From NCBI GenBank assembly GCA_963556695.1, contig CAUWAG010000012.1:4712001-4776000 (forward strand): a stretch of 64,000 nucleotides of DNA. The letters are read 5' to 3'. The DNA comes from Anthostomella pinea. Its lineage: Eukaryota > Ascomycota > Sordariomycetes > Xylariales > Xylariaceae. This document shows, in pieces, positions 11,791 through 22,900 of the stretch (position 1 is its first letter; every line of letters starts with the position of its first letter). The position numbers and the translations under genes were made by a program. Under the pieces are notes generated by a model. The model was not told the DNA's origin, did not search any database, and was given only the letters and a program-made list of their open reading frames with translations.

Positions 11791-13377
11791 ATGGGTAAGC
11801 GGTCTCGTGCGTGTGAAGAGTGCCATCGTCTCAAGATCAAGTGCGATGTGACCACATCGCCTACATCACCGGCCGCCGCATGCGAGCGTTGCAGCCGTAA
11901 CAACCTGGAGTGTGTGCCGGCAGCATCTCGACTCCAGCGCGACCGCATCCACGAGCTTGAGGCTCAGGTGCAGGAACTCAGAGACGCGCTGCAGGCCCAC
12001 CAAGCAGATCAACCACCCTGCCGGAGGACCATCTACCGGTACAGGCCGTGTTATCATCCTTGGACACCTGCATTCCGCCGAGCAGACAACACGACCTGCT
12101 CCGCCTCTATGCGCACCAGGCGGGAGCCGCGTGGCCAGTGATTCGCCTGCCCGTGAAACTGGACCGGGTGCGCACCGAGTCTTCAGTCCTTCTACATTCC
12201 GTGGTGGTGTGTTGTTTCACGCAGGAGACGCAGGGCACTGGACCTGATGTGCACGATGACCTCGTGCGAGAATCAATGCACATCCTGGGCAACGAGCTCA
12301 TCGCCAGGGGACAGAGATCCCTCGGACTTGTACAGGCCCTGCTCGTGGCTGCTTTCTGGAACAAGTCCACGCGAACATGCCAGCATGGGAGTTGCTACCA
12401 GCTGGTCCAGCTGGCTGTTGATATGGCCATCGACCTGGGCATTGCTGAGCCTTCGCTGCAGCCTTCCCCGGCGGCCTACTTCAGCCGGCACGAGGATCCG
12501 ACTTCACTCGAGGCACGGCGTACCTGGCTTGCGTGTGTCGTGGCACTCTCGACATCGTCCATCAGCACGCGTCGGCCTCCTGCCATCCCGTGGAATGCCC
12601 ACTACGAAGACTGCCTCTTCCACCTAGAAAGCAGAGGGGAGCCATCCGACATGCTGCTTTGTCAGATTGTCCGCATCACCCAGTTGATCGGAGAGATCTC
12701 TGATCACCTGTGCCTTTGCCAGTTTGCTACCTATGTGGCAACGACTACAGTACTCATGGTAAGATCGAGAACCTGACGAACAAGGTCGATCTGGGCGGCT
12801 CAGATTCCACCTAGCCTTGCATCGTCGCCGACGCTCAAATTGTGGCGACATGTAGCCATGGTCAATATTTATGAGGTGGTGTTACACACGCCTACAAACA
12901 AGGCATCATTTGCAGCACCGTTTATTCCAAGCCGCGTTCCCGTCAAAGACTTCCCCGTGCCAGCCATTATCATCTCCTCTCGAGACAGCGTTGGGATCCA
13001 TCGTCCAGAACTGCCACGCCGTCATTGCCACGGCCGCCGAGATGGATCCTGCCCTGGGTCTCAGCCTTCCTACCTTTTGCCTCGCCCCAACTGTGCTTTA
13101 CTCTCTCTTCGTGCTGGTCACCGCCCTGGTGGCGGCTACCGACCTGTCCAACACCTACGGACAGTGTCTGGCGAAGGACGATTTCCGCATCGAACAGTGC
13201 GGTCCGAAGCTGCGGGGCCTGACAGCTCGTCTGAAGTCTCTTGATCCCACGTCGAGTTGCTATACGACTCGCCTGCTTGACGCGACGGGGTGGCTCAACG
13301 AATGGTATAATGACTACACTGCTATCCTCCAGCGATACGAGGCAAACTTGGCTAATCAGAAAGAAGTAAAAGAATAA
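11791..13377 (+). pseudogene. Zn2Cys6 transcription factor, frameshifted
   Basis: The N-terminus encodes a complete fungal binuclear zinc cluster (CEECHRLKIKC, then CERCSRNNLEC) and a leucine-rich dimerisation coil. The middle region matches the fungal-specific regulator domain, with LYAHQAGAAWPVI, an ARRTWLACVV block and LKLWRHVAM...YEVVLHTPTNKASFAAPFIPS. The C-terminal LETALGSIVQNCHAVI completes a normal-looking protein. These parts lie in different frames. A shift is needed near 12010 (after the coil) and another near 12978 (after the conserved KDFPVPAI). Between about 12715 and 12800 there is either a pair of compensating shifts or a 45-nt GTAAGA...CAG intron (12759-12803). As written, translation from the ATG stops at 12141 after 116 residues. 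Pseudogene is my preferred reading; assembly error is the alternative. Confidence 0.72.
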
Positions 13378-13950
13378 CAAACTGTCATTTACTAGGAAAA
13401 TAACTGTATGATCTGAAGGACTGCTTCCCGGTGTGCTGACAGAATCGGCAAAATCTGGCCGTCTCCGCTCCAGGGGGGGCACTTCGCTTCTCAGGTTCTC
13501 CGCGTAGGACTCGAGTCGGCCAATTTTGGCCGTCTCCACTCCACGAGATGTCTTTGGAGATTGGCGTCGGCGTGTCTGGGCAAAGGCTGTGCAGACTCGA
13601 AATCCATGGGCCGTGAAGTCGATGATGCTTATACTTGAAGCAACGACATTGAGAGGGAAGAGTTGGGATGGGTGGACTTTCACTCCATCGTACGACTTCG
13701 ACTTCACAGGCGACGACTGGGTCTTGGCTGGCCGCCCTGGTTGTCAGCACGCTGGACCAAAATCCCATGAACCGAGGGAGGCTGGAGCTGTCTTGGAACA
13801 GCTGTGATTCAACTCACTCGATGATATAAGGGAGCGGATGTCGTCGACTTCTGAGAGAATGAAAATAGCATCACACAACTCGCTTCATCCCCTCCTCTCT
13901 GAGCAACGTCCATCATACCACTCGCCGCATCGGTTCTAGATCCCTTCATC
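13378..13950. other. Intergenic region before the fasciclin gene
   Basis: About 570 nt without a credible gene. A TATA-like GATATAAG lies near 13824, about 125 nt upstream of the fasciclin ATG. A short imperfect direct repeat (CGGCCAAAATCTGGCC-like, then CGGCCAATTTTGGCC) is present between about 13450 and 13535. Confidence 0.5.
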
Positions 13951-15314
13951 ATGCGTCCATCACTGTTGCCTTGTGTGTTGATGGCTGGCTCCTGCCTGGC
14001 CCAGGGTGATCTTGTCGCGCTTCTCGCCTCCCAGGACGACCTCAGCACGTTGCTTGAGCTTGTCAAGCTCGTGGACGGCCTTGCCAACACCCTCTCCTCG
14101 GCTTCCAACATCACTATAGTGGCACCAACAAACCAGGCGTTTGCCATTGTGCCATGGGACATTCCTGGAGGTCAGGCTGTCGAGCTTCGCAACGATACCA
14201 TCGCCATCGGAGCTCTCCTTGCGAACCACGTCTTCAAAGGAGTCTACCCAGCAGGCCTCATCACAGAGACTCCGGCTTTTTCCCAGACCTTGCTCGACGA
14301 TTCGTACATCAATGCTCAGCAGCCCTTCTCCAACTTTACTGGCGGTGCTTACAATGGACTCTTGAGGAACGGAGATGACGTGTGCATCCTGTCTGGCGAG
14401 CAGACCATCTCTACCGTCACCGAGGCGGTGCGTACCCCCTCCGTTCACCCAAGCATTCTAATGTGCGCTCATCTGACTCTAACAGCAGAACATAATGCTG
14501 GGTGAAGGTATCACGATCCACAAAGTCGACACGGTCCTTTCATTCCGGGCGCCGCTCTAGCTCTTCACCTTCCGCGCGGGCTATCTCGCCATGAACGCCG
14601 CGCTGGAGGCTTCTCAGCTGGGCTTCTCCCTGGGCGAGACAGGAGCCGACATCCAAGGCCTCAAGATCTCCGACTTCACCATCTTCGTGCTCACCGACGA
14701 GGCCTTCGAGTCCATTGGCTCCGTGCTGGCGTCGGCCGACCTCGAGACGCTCCAGGACGTCCTTCGCTACCACATCAACCCCAGCAGTGTCATCTTCTCG
14801 CAGTCCCTGGGCAATGTCACAGTCCCCTCCCTCCAGGGCCCCGACCTGACCTTCACTGTCCTGCCCGACGGCTCAGCCTGGGTAAATAACGCCCGAATCA
14901 CATTTCCCAACACCATATTGTACAACGGTGTCGCGCATGTAATTGACAGGTAAGTCGCTTGCACCCATCAGGCACTGTATATACTCACATATTCTCCTTC
15001 TAGTGTTCTCAGCCCTGGACCCTTCGACCGATCCTCTCTAGAGCCGTCCACTCCGGCGTCTGACCGAGTCGCCTTCCCGGATGCTTCTTTTGTCTCGAGC
15101 CTACCTTTCTCAAGCATCGCTTTCTCGACCGATCATATGGCTTACTCCACGACGCCTGTATTGCTTCAGACCATTGCTGCCGTCTCGCCCCAGCAAGCCG
15201 AGGCCAACACTACGACGACAAGCTCCAGTGCCCACTGCGGGTGGTAGTGGAATCTTGCCCCGCGCTGCTTTGCCCCTTTCCGTCGCAATGGGTATCGCTG
15301 CATTCCTGCTTTAG
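13951..15314 (+). pseudogene. Secreted/GPI-anchored fasciclin (FAS1) protein with premature stop and frameshift
   Basis: The start is an ATG followed by a short secretory signal (CVLMAGSCLAQG). Two FAS1 domains follow: the first has ITIVAPTNQAF, NHVFKGVYP and, after the intron 14428-14488, ITIHKVDTVLSF; the second has FTIFVLTDEAF, LRYHINPSSV and GVAHVID. An intron at 14950-15003 precedes a Ser/Thr-rich tail. Two defects are visible. TAG at 14558-14560 interrupts the reading between the two domains, where the flanking residues are otherwise continuous; a single C-to-T change from CAG would explain it. Near 15225 a shift of frame is needed to reach the hydrophobic C-terminus (ALPLSVAMGIAAFLL), which looks like a GPI-attachment signal. 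FAS1 proteins act in cell-surface adhesion. Splicing 14428-14560 out would bypass the stop but delete a conserved FAS1 strand. Confidence 0.75.
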
Positions 15315-17376
15315 GGGTATGGGCTTCTAGGAAGGAGGATATGATATCTCTTGATGATTGCTTCTGGTCCAGTCTAGGGATGACCAGGCCGATGTTCCTC
15401 ATCCAATCTATTGCCCTTCGCGTTCACTCAACTTCATACGTACTCATAGCTAATACATCTATCTGCTCCTCTGGCTTTGTTATACTTGCGTGAACTTACA
15501 CTACTTAGCAATGAGTGGTTGTACTCGGAACGATGGGGACTTTTACCCGCGACTACCAAGATCGCCTGAAGGGGAAAAAACGAAGAAAATAAAACATGCC
15601 GCCTTGCCGTGCTTACCAGCACAACACGATGTGTCTGGTCGACCAGCGATGGCGAAAGTTCGTGATTGATGGCGGGATGTTGTCTGTGGCGGAGAAAGGG
15701 GCCGTGGTTGATAGTCATGGGGCAAAACCTGGGTATATCAATCTCGAAAGTCTGTCATGCCATCTCACGCCCAATTCCTCTAGACGGTAAAGGAAGGAAA
15801 TAGAAACTATTTCAAGTGATTGACTGGTCAAATTTGACACTGTTTCGTACTGGTCAAAATCTTGTGCACCTGTGTAGCTGACGTTAACCGTTTCGACGAT
15901 GTCGTCCAGTTCAGATTCCAGCGAAAACCCCCATACGGTAGATATCTTATGCCTCTGGGCTGTCCGCTATAGCAAACATTTCATAATATACAGTACAAGT
16001 AAGGGTACTTCGTTCGTACCTAAGGTTGACTCATGTACCCCATTACACGGCTTCGGGTCGGCTGGAATCCAAGAGAGGTTGTCCTCAACATGTATCGCTT
16101 GGCCTTGCAGCTTACTCTCCTCCTGTAACATGTGTGCCTGCTCATTCTGAAGCCCAGGTGCAGATGGTCCTCATCAAAGTTTATGCCTCAGGTTATCTTT
16201 GATGTATTTGTCCGCGATTGACAGTCTCATTGGTAGTCCTCCATCTTGGGCAGCTTGCCTACGTGAAGACTAGGCCATCTAGGACAACATGGGTATCAGG
16301 TGAATATCTGTCAGGGCTTGACCGGAGGTTCATTACGCATATAAATTTGCTTTCTACAAACCAACTGTGATAATTACGTGGTGTGGATTCAGGTTGTCCT
16401 AGATACTGTCCGTATCTTGCTCCGTGCTGTGTGATTGTACCTAGGTAGCTAACATCACGATTGCAGGTACAACCCCCTGTACTCGAGGTATGTTTGGCAA
16501 TCATAGGTGATGCCTTCCCCAATGTTTGTAGTGATATTGCTAATGTTGTGACTTGATACATATGGTGAGCCCCCTACTCGCCAGGAATAGGGGTAGCGGC
16601 GTTTCCCCTTGATTGGCTGGCACTGGTTCTCTATCTACTTAGGTCCGCTCATCTTGGGGCTAGGATTGACTTTACATCCAGTATTGGGCTTGAATCAATT
16701 TGCGATGGATGCGTTGGGCCTCATGATTGTCCTGTGGCAAACGCTGTACCGCCATGGACTACAACATAACAGCTGGGGGCTCAGTGGCAAAGCCCCCGTA
16801 ATGTTCAAGTTGCCTTCTGTCCTGTCCCTTACATTAATGTATGTATAGATCCAAATGCTATTCTCATAAATTGCTCCCGTGTGGGTGTAGATGGCTCAGT
16901 GCACCCACCGTGAATGGTGCGATAATGTCCGTCGTGCACAATGTTACCAGCCGTGGTGCATTGGCCCATCGGCCTCCCCCATTGTTCACCCCAGGCCCTC
17001 CTCGCGCCTGCCTTCCATTGTGAGCACCCGCAAACAATGAGAAGCACCCACCAGCTGTTCCATTGTCGAACAGGTGGCACTCTTGCTGTCAGCTGCGGGT
17101 TGCCACGTGCTTCTGATTGCTGCAGGTGAATCGTCCATAAAACACCACGCGCTGCACCGCAACCACTTTCCACTTCTCTCATCCCACAACCTTTGACACA
17201 TTCCCCTCTGCGTTCTGAGGTACTTCCCTACCACTTCCTCAGTGTATGATCTGATCAATCCAAGGTCAAATCTTGCAGTATTCTTCCCGTATACTTGCTT
17301 TGTATTCGCAAGCACGCCATATATCCCGCTGCAGTCCATACGCAAACCACACCCAACTTGCTACCTTGGCGTCACC
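15315..17376. other. Gene-poor stretch
   Basis: About 2 kb with only short unconvincing frames and relatively AT-rich parts. It includes an 18-nt sequence at 15919-15936 that recurs exactly at 23019-23036. The right part is the presumed promoter of the next gene. Confidence 0.55.
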
Positions 17377-18793
17377 ATGTCGTCTTCTGATGCCCGCGTG
17401 CACTGCGATGTTGTTTGCAACGTCTCCAGTGCTCAACCTACCAGTCCTGCGACCGCAGGTAAGCACAATCTGAACTCCTCTACAGTAACAAAGTATTGGC
17501 TAACGTGCATCAGATACACTGACTGCCGAGAACATGCAGCCTGCTGTCGCACCGTCCCACCAGACCTCGGATGATCAGCTTGGGGTCTGCGAGCCGGACA
17601 CGACCTCTGACACCCAAGAACCTACCAAAGTGCAGATGACCACCGACAGCGCTGAGCATGACGCCGTCAATGAGCCCGATCTCAAGGAACTCGACGCTAT
17701 TGAAGATCATGCTATGCCCAACACCGTGGATAGCAACCCGTTGGCCAAGCACATCATCGGATCACCTACTACACCCACTACCCAGGCCGGCGAGTCCATT
17801 GTTCCTGAGACCACAGTGAATGCCACCGCAGCCGCTACGGAGGAGAACAAGAACGATGTCCACGATGAGCAGATTCTCACCACCAGTGACGACAAACCCA
17901 AGGACATCAATTCCATTCGAATGTCCACCAACATGAGCACCAAAGGTGGCCAGCCTGAGATGAGCGGACCCAGTTACGCCCCCAACATGCCTATCGCTAA
18001 AGTCAACGAGTCCGAGATCCACGAGTCCAGCGAAATATCCACTGCACCCGCGATTGCAGTTGAGGAGCCCGAGACCCATGAGACCACCGAGGTGCAGGCT
18101 GTTGTTTCGGAGTCCCAGCTGGTGGTAGACAAGTCTGTCGACATGACTGCTACGCCTGATTCCCAGGGCAGTCCTGAGACCCATGAGGTTGCCGGAGACC
18201 TCGTGCTTACCAAGACCGACAACCTTCTGACCGATTCTGCAACCAATACTCCCAGCCCAGCTTCGGCCCATGAAGACAAACCGAGCGCTGACGAGTCTAC
18301 CGGCTCCCAGAAACTGACTACCGAGGCCATGTCTAACAGCTACGAGTCTACCGGACAGGAGAAGAGTGGATGGGACGAAGTGGTGACGACAGATGACAAG
18401 CAGGAGATTCAGAGTTCGACTGCCACAAACGTGTCTCCGGCCAAGAAGCAGAACGCGGACGTGATCGCATCCACCCGCGATACCTGGGATCATGCCGACA
18501 AGTCTGGTGCCGCTCCCGGGTCCATTTCGGCACAGCAGCTCCGAGCAGCATCTCTTGCGGCCCCGATCAATCAACCTCGAAACATATCGGTGTCTGGTCC
18601 TACCACTAAGCCTCAGAAGCCCCTTTCCCCGACCGCACCTGTATTCACTTCCCAATACAAGAAGCCGGCTGCAGGAGCACGCGTTACCGAGCGCTTTGAG
18701 GGGGCGCGCCTCATTGTCGACCAGGAAGAATTCCAGCGAGATTGCAAGCGATGGGGCTTAAAGGGGTTGAGCGCTTCCCGCTGGAACAAATGA
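17377..18793 (+). CDS. Intrinsically disordered protein of unknown function
   Basis: Two exons, 17377-17458 and 17514-18793 (55-nt intron, GTAAGC...CAG), encode 453 residues. The ATG has a good context (ACCATGT). Composition is dominated by Thr, Ser, Glu, Asp, Ala and Pro over the first ~380 residues, with loosely repeated acidic units such as EPETHETTE and SPETHEVA. The last 50 residues change character: basic and aromatic, with TERFEGARLIVDQEEF and a terminal KRWGLKGLSASRWNK. No signal peptide, membrane helix or catalytic motif is seen. The long open frame, clean intron and biased codon use support a real gene; a function cannot be assigned. It stands alone in a gene-poor region. Confidence 0.62.
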
Positions 18794-19874
18794 AGAAGAT
18801 GCACAGAGGACAGAGCGGCAGAGGGCAGCATATGTATCATGTGGTCACGTTTGTCATGGCAGAGGCTTGGCTTTCCTCACATTGCTGCCACATTGAGCCA
18901 ATCTCGGATTTGCTTGGTTGGGTACGGAGTTCTGGAAAGGGCTTGATACCCTTGTGCCTTTTGGTAGCTTTCCCAGATGCTGATAAATCACAAGTCTTGT
19001 TGTAATCTATCAGTGGTCTGGGTGGTGCTTGATTAAAAGGTCGGATGGAAAGGATTCCATCCGAGATGTATCTAAATACCTAAATTACAGTGGTGAGGTA
19101 CCTGGGGCAACAAAGGGTTGCCAGGCAGCCTTCATCAGGTAACCTCCAACATATCTGGTGGGGTTACCAGAATACTCCATATGGGTCCATGCACTGGATC
19201 CACACCCTGGGTTTGCTTGATGGCATACCAGGAGCATTTGATGCCGGCTTGGAGTCTCTGGACATACTCACAGTCGGATTTCTTTTCATATGAACATCTG
19301 AGCACCAGTAGATATGACAGTCGCAATGCTACGAAGTTTGAGTCCTGAAACCCAGTTTTAGTGTGCCCAAGCTATGATCTTGAGGTGTTCTTCGTCCTAA
19401 CTCTATTGCTTTCCTGCTAATGATTTTTCTATGGCTCAAGCCCTTGCATCCTCGCCCTGGCACGCACTGCCTCGGGCATCTTTGGAGGTGCATATCCTAT
19501 CCAACCCCCACTGGATGATGTCGCCTTTATATCATCACTCAGAGGTTCCTCTGAGGCAAGCAGTGCTCTGTAGTAATATGTGAGCGAAGATAGTGCTCAT
19601 GGTCATGTGGTGTCTTTCGATTCGTAGCCTTGCCTGCTCCAGGCCAAGCGTTGTATGGATCCGAAGACATTTCATCTCTTGTACGACGCCGTCTCTCGAA
19701 GGGGCATAAACCTCTTCTTACACTATTGACCTATATGACGCTGATTAGATATTGGCCACAGACGTTTCATACTTGGACGTCACGGCCTCGCCACGGAGGA
19801 CCATTACACTTCTTGTTCGCCTTGGTAAGTCTGATGCGCAGAAATCCTGCTTCGACTCTGAAATCCATTACTTA
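18794..19874. other. Gene-poor stretch left of the hAT-like MITE
   Basis: About 1.1 kb without a supported gene; frames are short and unlike any family I know. Confidence 0.5.
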
Positions 19875-20176
19875 GAGTCCTGCTATTTGTACCTTGTTAG
19901 AATTCCTGATTTGCACCTTGTCTTCACAACCTAACTGCCAGCCAGCTACAATACAGCCTCTTATCTTAACATAACTGCACTACCTAATAACTGTGCCGAC
20001 AACCGCACCGAAAATCGCGACGAAACTTGCACCGACAACTACACCAACAACCTCGATCTAATAGTAAGCTATAAGCTTAGTGGTTAGCCCGCTGCCCGCT
20101 GCCAGCTGCCTAGGGAAATAAGGATAGAAACAAGGTGCAAATAAGGAATTCTAACAAGGTGCAAATAGCAGGACTC
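19875..20176. mobile_element. hAT-like MITE with 8-bp target duplication
   Basis: A 302-nt non-coding element. The terminal inverted repeats are about 47 nt and differ at only a few positions; each begins GAGTCCTGCTATTTG. Within each end the motif ATTTG(C/T)ACCTTGTT-like occurs twice as a short direct repeat. The element is flanked on both sides by the identical octamer ATTACTTA (19867-19874 and 20177-20184). An exact 8-bp target duplication with long terminal inverted repeats is the signature of the hAT superfamily. The low divergence between ends suggests a fairly recent insertion. No transposase is in the window. Confidence 0.85.
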
Positions 20177-20184
20177 ATTACTTA

Positions 20185-21267
20185 AGTACCTTAGGTATCT
20201 ACTTTACGAGGGCGGGCAATTGCAAGGGTTGCATTGTGACCTTGCAGATACTGCGGCACGATGCCGAAACAGCAGTAAGAAGTACTCATGAAGTCAGCGA
20301 AAGCCTCGCCGCTGAACCAAACCTAGAAATGTATTCTCAGCACTTCATGAAGAAGACCAATCCTCGCATCGTACCGCGCTATGTAATCGCAAGTCCTTAG
20401 ATCCTGCTGATCCCAACCCACAATCTCCCAAACCGCCATACAGAGCCATGGACCTTGAGTCTCAGCAATCGCAGCCATGAGTCTGGGCCAGCGCACCGCC
20501 TCGCTCACCATCGACATTGCGCGTCAGGACCTCCACGCTGCCGACCACAGCCAGCCGCGCAAGACCGACGGGCTCATCCTGGCAGTTGCCTTGTACGCAC
20601 ACGGTACCACGAGCAAGCCCGTCTTCTCCTGAGGCACCTATTCGAACCGAAGGCGAGCAACAACCGTGGCCATCCTGCTCTTTCAGTCTTGCGGCGCGCT
20701 GGAGGAACTGGCTGGTACTGGGTATACTGGACGGAGAGCGGGCGAGTGTCGAGGCGCAGAGGCGCACGGAGGCGAGGGGAGAGAAGGAGAAGGACGGGAG
20801 ACATGTTTCCTTGCCGCCGACGCAGACAAAGGGCGTGGAGGACGTGGTTCGAGGGTGATACGGCGATACTCATCAGAGGTTGATAATGATATATTTCACA
20901 TTGCGTATTCACAAAACACGTAGTGTGGTATGAATCGGGTTCGGCCGAGAGGGCGCTTTCCTCTTCGTCGCTGGGACGTAGGCATAGCCACCAAGCTGAT
21001 CGTCCTTTCTTGACCATGATGATCCAATAGCACATTAGCTTCATTCGTTGGCCCCCAGTGTGCTAACAATGTGCCAAGGTTCCCCGGTCAGGGGTCATAC
21101 ATTGCTAGGTCCAACGGGCAAGAGGAGTAGCAGTAGTCTGAGACGCTAGCTACCAAACAAGCCTTGTCTGGATAGCAATCACATCACATTACAACTCTGC
21201 AAGACGCGGTTGGTTAAACTCGTGATTTTGTTTCCCTTTCCATTTGTCCCTGTTCCTCGGCTAGCGC
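20185..21267. other. Intergenic stretch
   Basis: About 1.1 kb with overlapping short frames on both strands and no family resemblance. I do not call a gene. Confidence 0.5.
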
Positions 21268-21814
21268 TCAAACACGATCCGACGGCTGTACAGGCTTCAT
21301 GTCTTCCGTGACGTCGTCCTCGACCCTCGCTCTGTAGGGATTGGCTTCCTGGCCTCGCAACGATCGCGCCAACGTGTCTAGGGAGTTTCGGGAGTTGCGG
21401 GATAACTTTGCGGGAGCATGCAAGTCGTCGTTGCGGAGCTGAGGTCGAGATACGGGTAGCTGAGGTTGCTGGTTGTTCTTCCTGGGTTTACCCGTACCCG
21501 ACGGAGCCACATCGAAACCGTAGTCCTCGAGCTCCTGGTTGGTCTTGGGCCACTCTGCCTTGTCCAGTCTTTTACGTCTGAAGTGCAGATAGAGCAGGGT
21601 TACGACGACAACGAAGAGGAAGACACCACTAGGAGACGATATACCCGGTCAGCAGATGCGCAGCTTTGGTGTAAGCAAGGTTGGGCTTGTAGATAGCTTA
21701 CACGGTAATGCCAACGACAATGGCTGTTTGCTTCGAATTGGAGGAGGGCTTCTCGCAGAGGTTGATGTTGGGCGAGGGATGGCACTTGTCGGTGTCGTCG
21801 CGTGAGAGGAGCAT
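21268..21814 (-). CDS. Small single-pass membrane protein, function unknown
   Basis: Two exons, 21814-21702 and 21628-21268 (73-nt intron with GTAAGC donor and CTGAC branch point), encode 157 residues. A ~33-residue N-terminal segment with two Cys (KCHPS, NLCEKPS) precedes one hydrophobic helix (about residues 33-54, AIVVGITVG then LFVVVVTLLYL). A basic stop-transfer FRRKRLDK follows, then a ~100-residue polar cytoplasmic tail with LEDYGFDV. This resembles a widespread fungal family of small type I/III membrane proteins with a short Cys-containing outer segment; no function is known to me. The hydrophobic helix is split by the intron, which supports the splice model. Confidence 0.68.
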
Positions 21815-22824
21815 TCGGGCGAATCGGGCGAGGCGCGTCGATGGCGCTGCCTGGTCGACTTGACGATGCTCCATTGTTGTGTCTCGGGCCCGAATCTCTT
21901 CAACTGGGCACCTCGGTAGATGGACAGAGGGAGGTCGGGGGCGTGTCGCGTGTTTGTGTTTGTGTTGCGTGCAGTCGGTCTTTCCTCGTCAGGAATCCCC
22001 GGTGTTGCCCCTCGAAAGAAGGGGAACGTTTTCAAGTTAGGCGAAGATGTTGATAAATGAGAGAATGTCGCCGTGGGGAAACCGAGGTAAGGGAAGAAAC
22101 GAGTGCTGAATCACCAATGGCAGAACAATTGCAGACGCGAGCACATGGTGTGTCACGACAATGAAAATGAATGGATGAATTGGTGAATGGCCTTGTGTTC
22201 CATGAATGGGGAATGGGAACGGGAATGGAGATGGAGATGGGAAGGGGGCTTGGGGAAGCTGAAGCTGAAGTCCGGCGGCGGGACTGTGACAGAAACGGCC
22301 ACGGCCACGGCCACAGGGCGGCACCGGCATGCACGGTGCAGCCCTGAGGTCACCAGGTGGTACCTTCAGGCCACTCACAGCGCCCAAGTGCACCCTGCAA
22401 GTACATCCCCGGGCGGCGGTGATAGACGGGGTGCATCATCATGACCCCCTGAAACGGCTGTATCGGTACACCCAGCGCTCTGATTGGGCGCTAATTCCCT
22501 GGCTCATCTCGAGTTGCCTGTTTCGGAATCGAAATAAGCTTCGCAGGGATTGAGCCAGGCTCAGGCTAGGACCGCTAGGCCTGGACCCTGCATCGACTTG
22601 TCTCCCAGTCTTTGGTAGGTGGGTAGATGAATTCATCACTCCTCCCACTCTGGCACTCTCCTCCCTCCTGAGGTTTGTTTTCGAGATGATTTGTAGCCTC
22701 TAGGGGGCGTGACAAATACAACGAGACAACAGACATTGAACCAACATTATCGACACAACAGTAGCATGGTACTGTATGGTATCGGACTCATGCCGGATGT
22801 ATCTGTTTCACCCAAGCAGCGTGC
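21815..22824. other. Intergenic stretch with simple repeats
   Basis: About 1 kb upstream of the small membrane-protein gene. It contains GGAATGG/GGAGATG-type purine repeats near 22205-22250 and a (CGGCCA)n run near 22297-22318. Long frames on both strands here come from the repeat composition. Confidence 0.55.
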
Positions 22825-22900
22825 TACAGTCGCCCCCATAAGTCTCCGGCCGGCGAGCAGCATTTATAGTTTCGGACATCGCTTTATTTATATCAAGAAC
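22825..22900. mobile_element. Left-end fragment of the TA-family MITE
   Basis: The sequence TACAGTCGCCCCCATAAGTC followed by TCCGG matches the terminal repeat of the MITEs at 28142 and 58464. The interior is barely recognisable and no right end is seen, so this is a relic. Confidence 0.4.

Noticed and set aside
12759..12803. 45-nt GTAAGA...CAG segment as a certain intron in the regulator
   Set aside because: It is in phase and has a CTGAC branch point, but the segment also reads as conserved protein (KIENLTNKVDL) in another frame, so I left both explanations open rather than calling an intron.
12970..13707. 245-codon minus-strand frame
   Set aside because: It overlaps the conserved C-terminal part of the regulator pseudogene in antisense and has no family motifs.
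14508..14560. A 53-nt intron removing the premature TAG of the fasciclin gene
   Set aside because: Donor and acceptor exist, but the resulting exon would be out of frame with the second FAS1 domain.
17762..18655. 297-codon minus-strand frame
   Set aside because: Antisense shadow of the disordered protein; its Gly/Leu/Arg-rich composition is what the complement of Thr/Ser/Glu codons produces.
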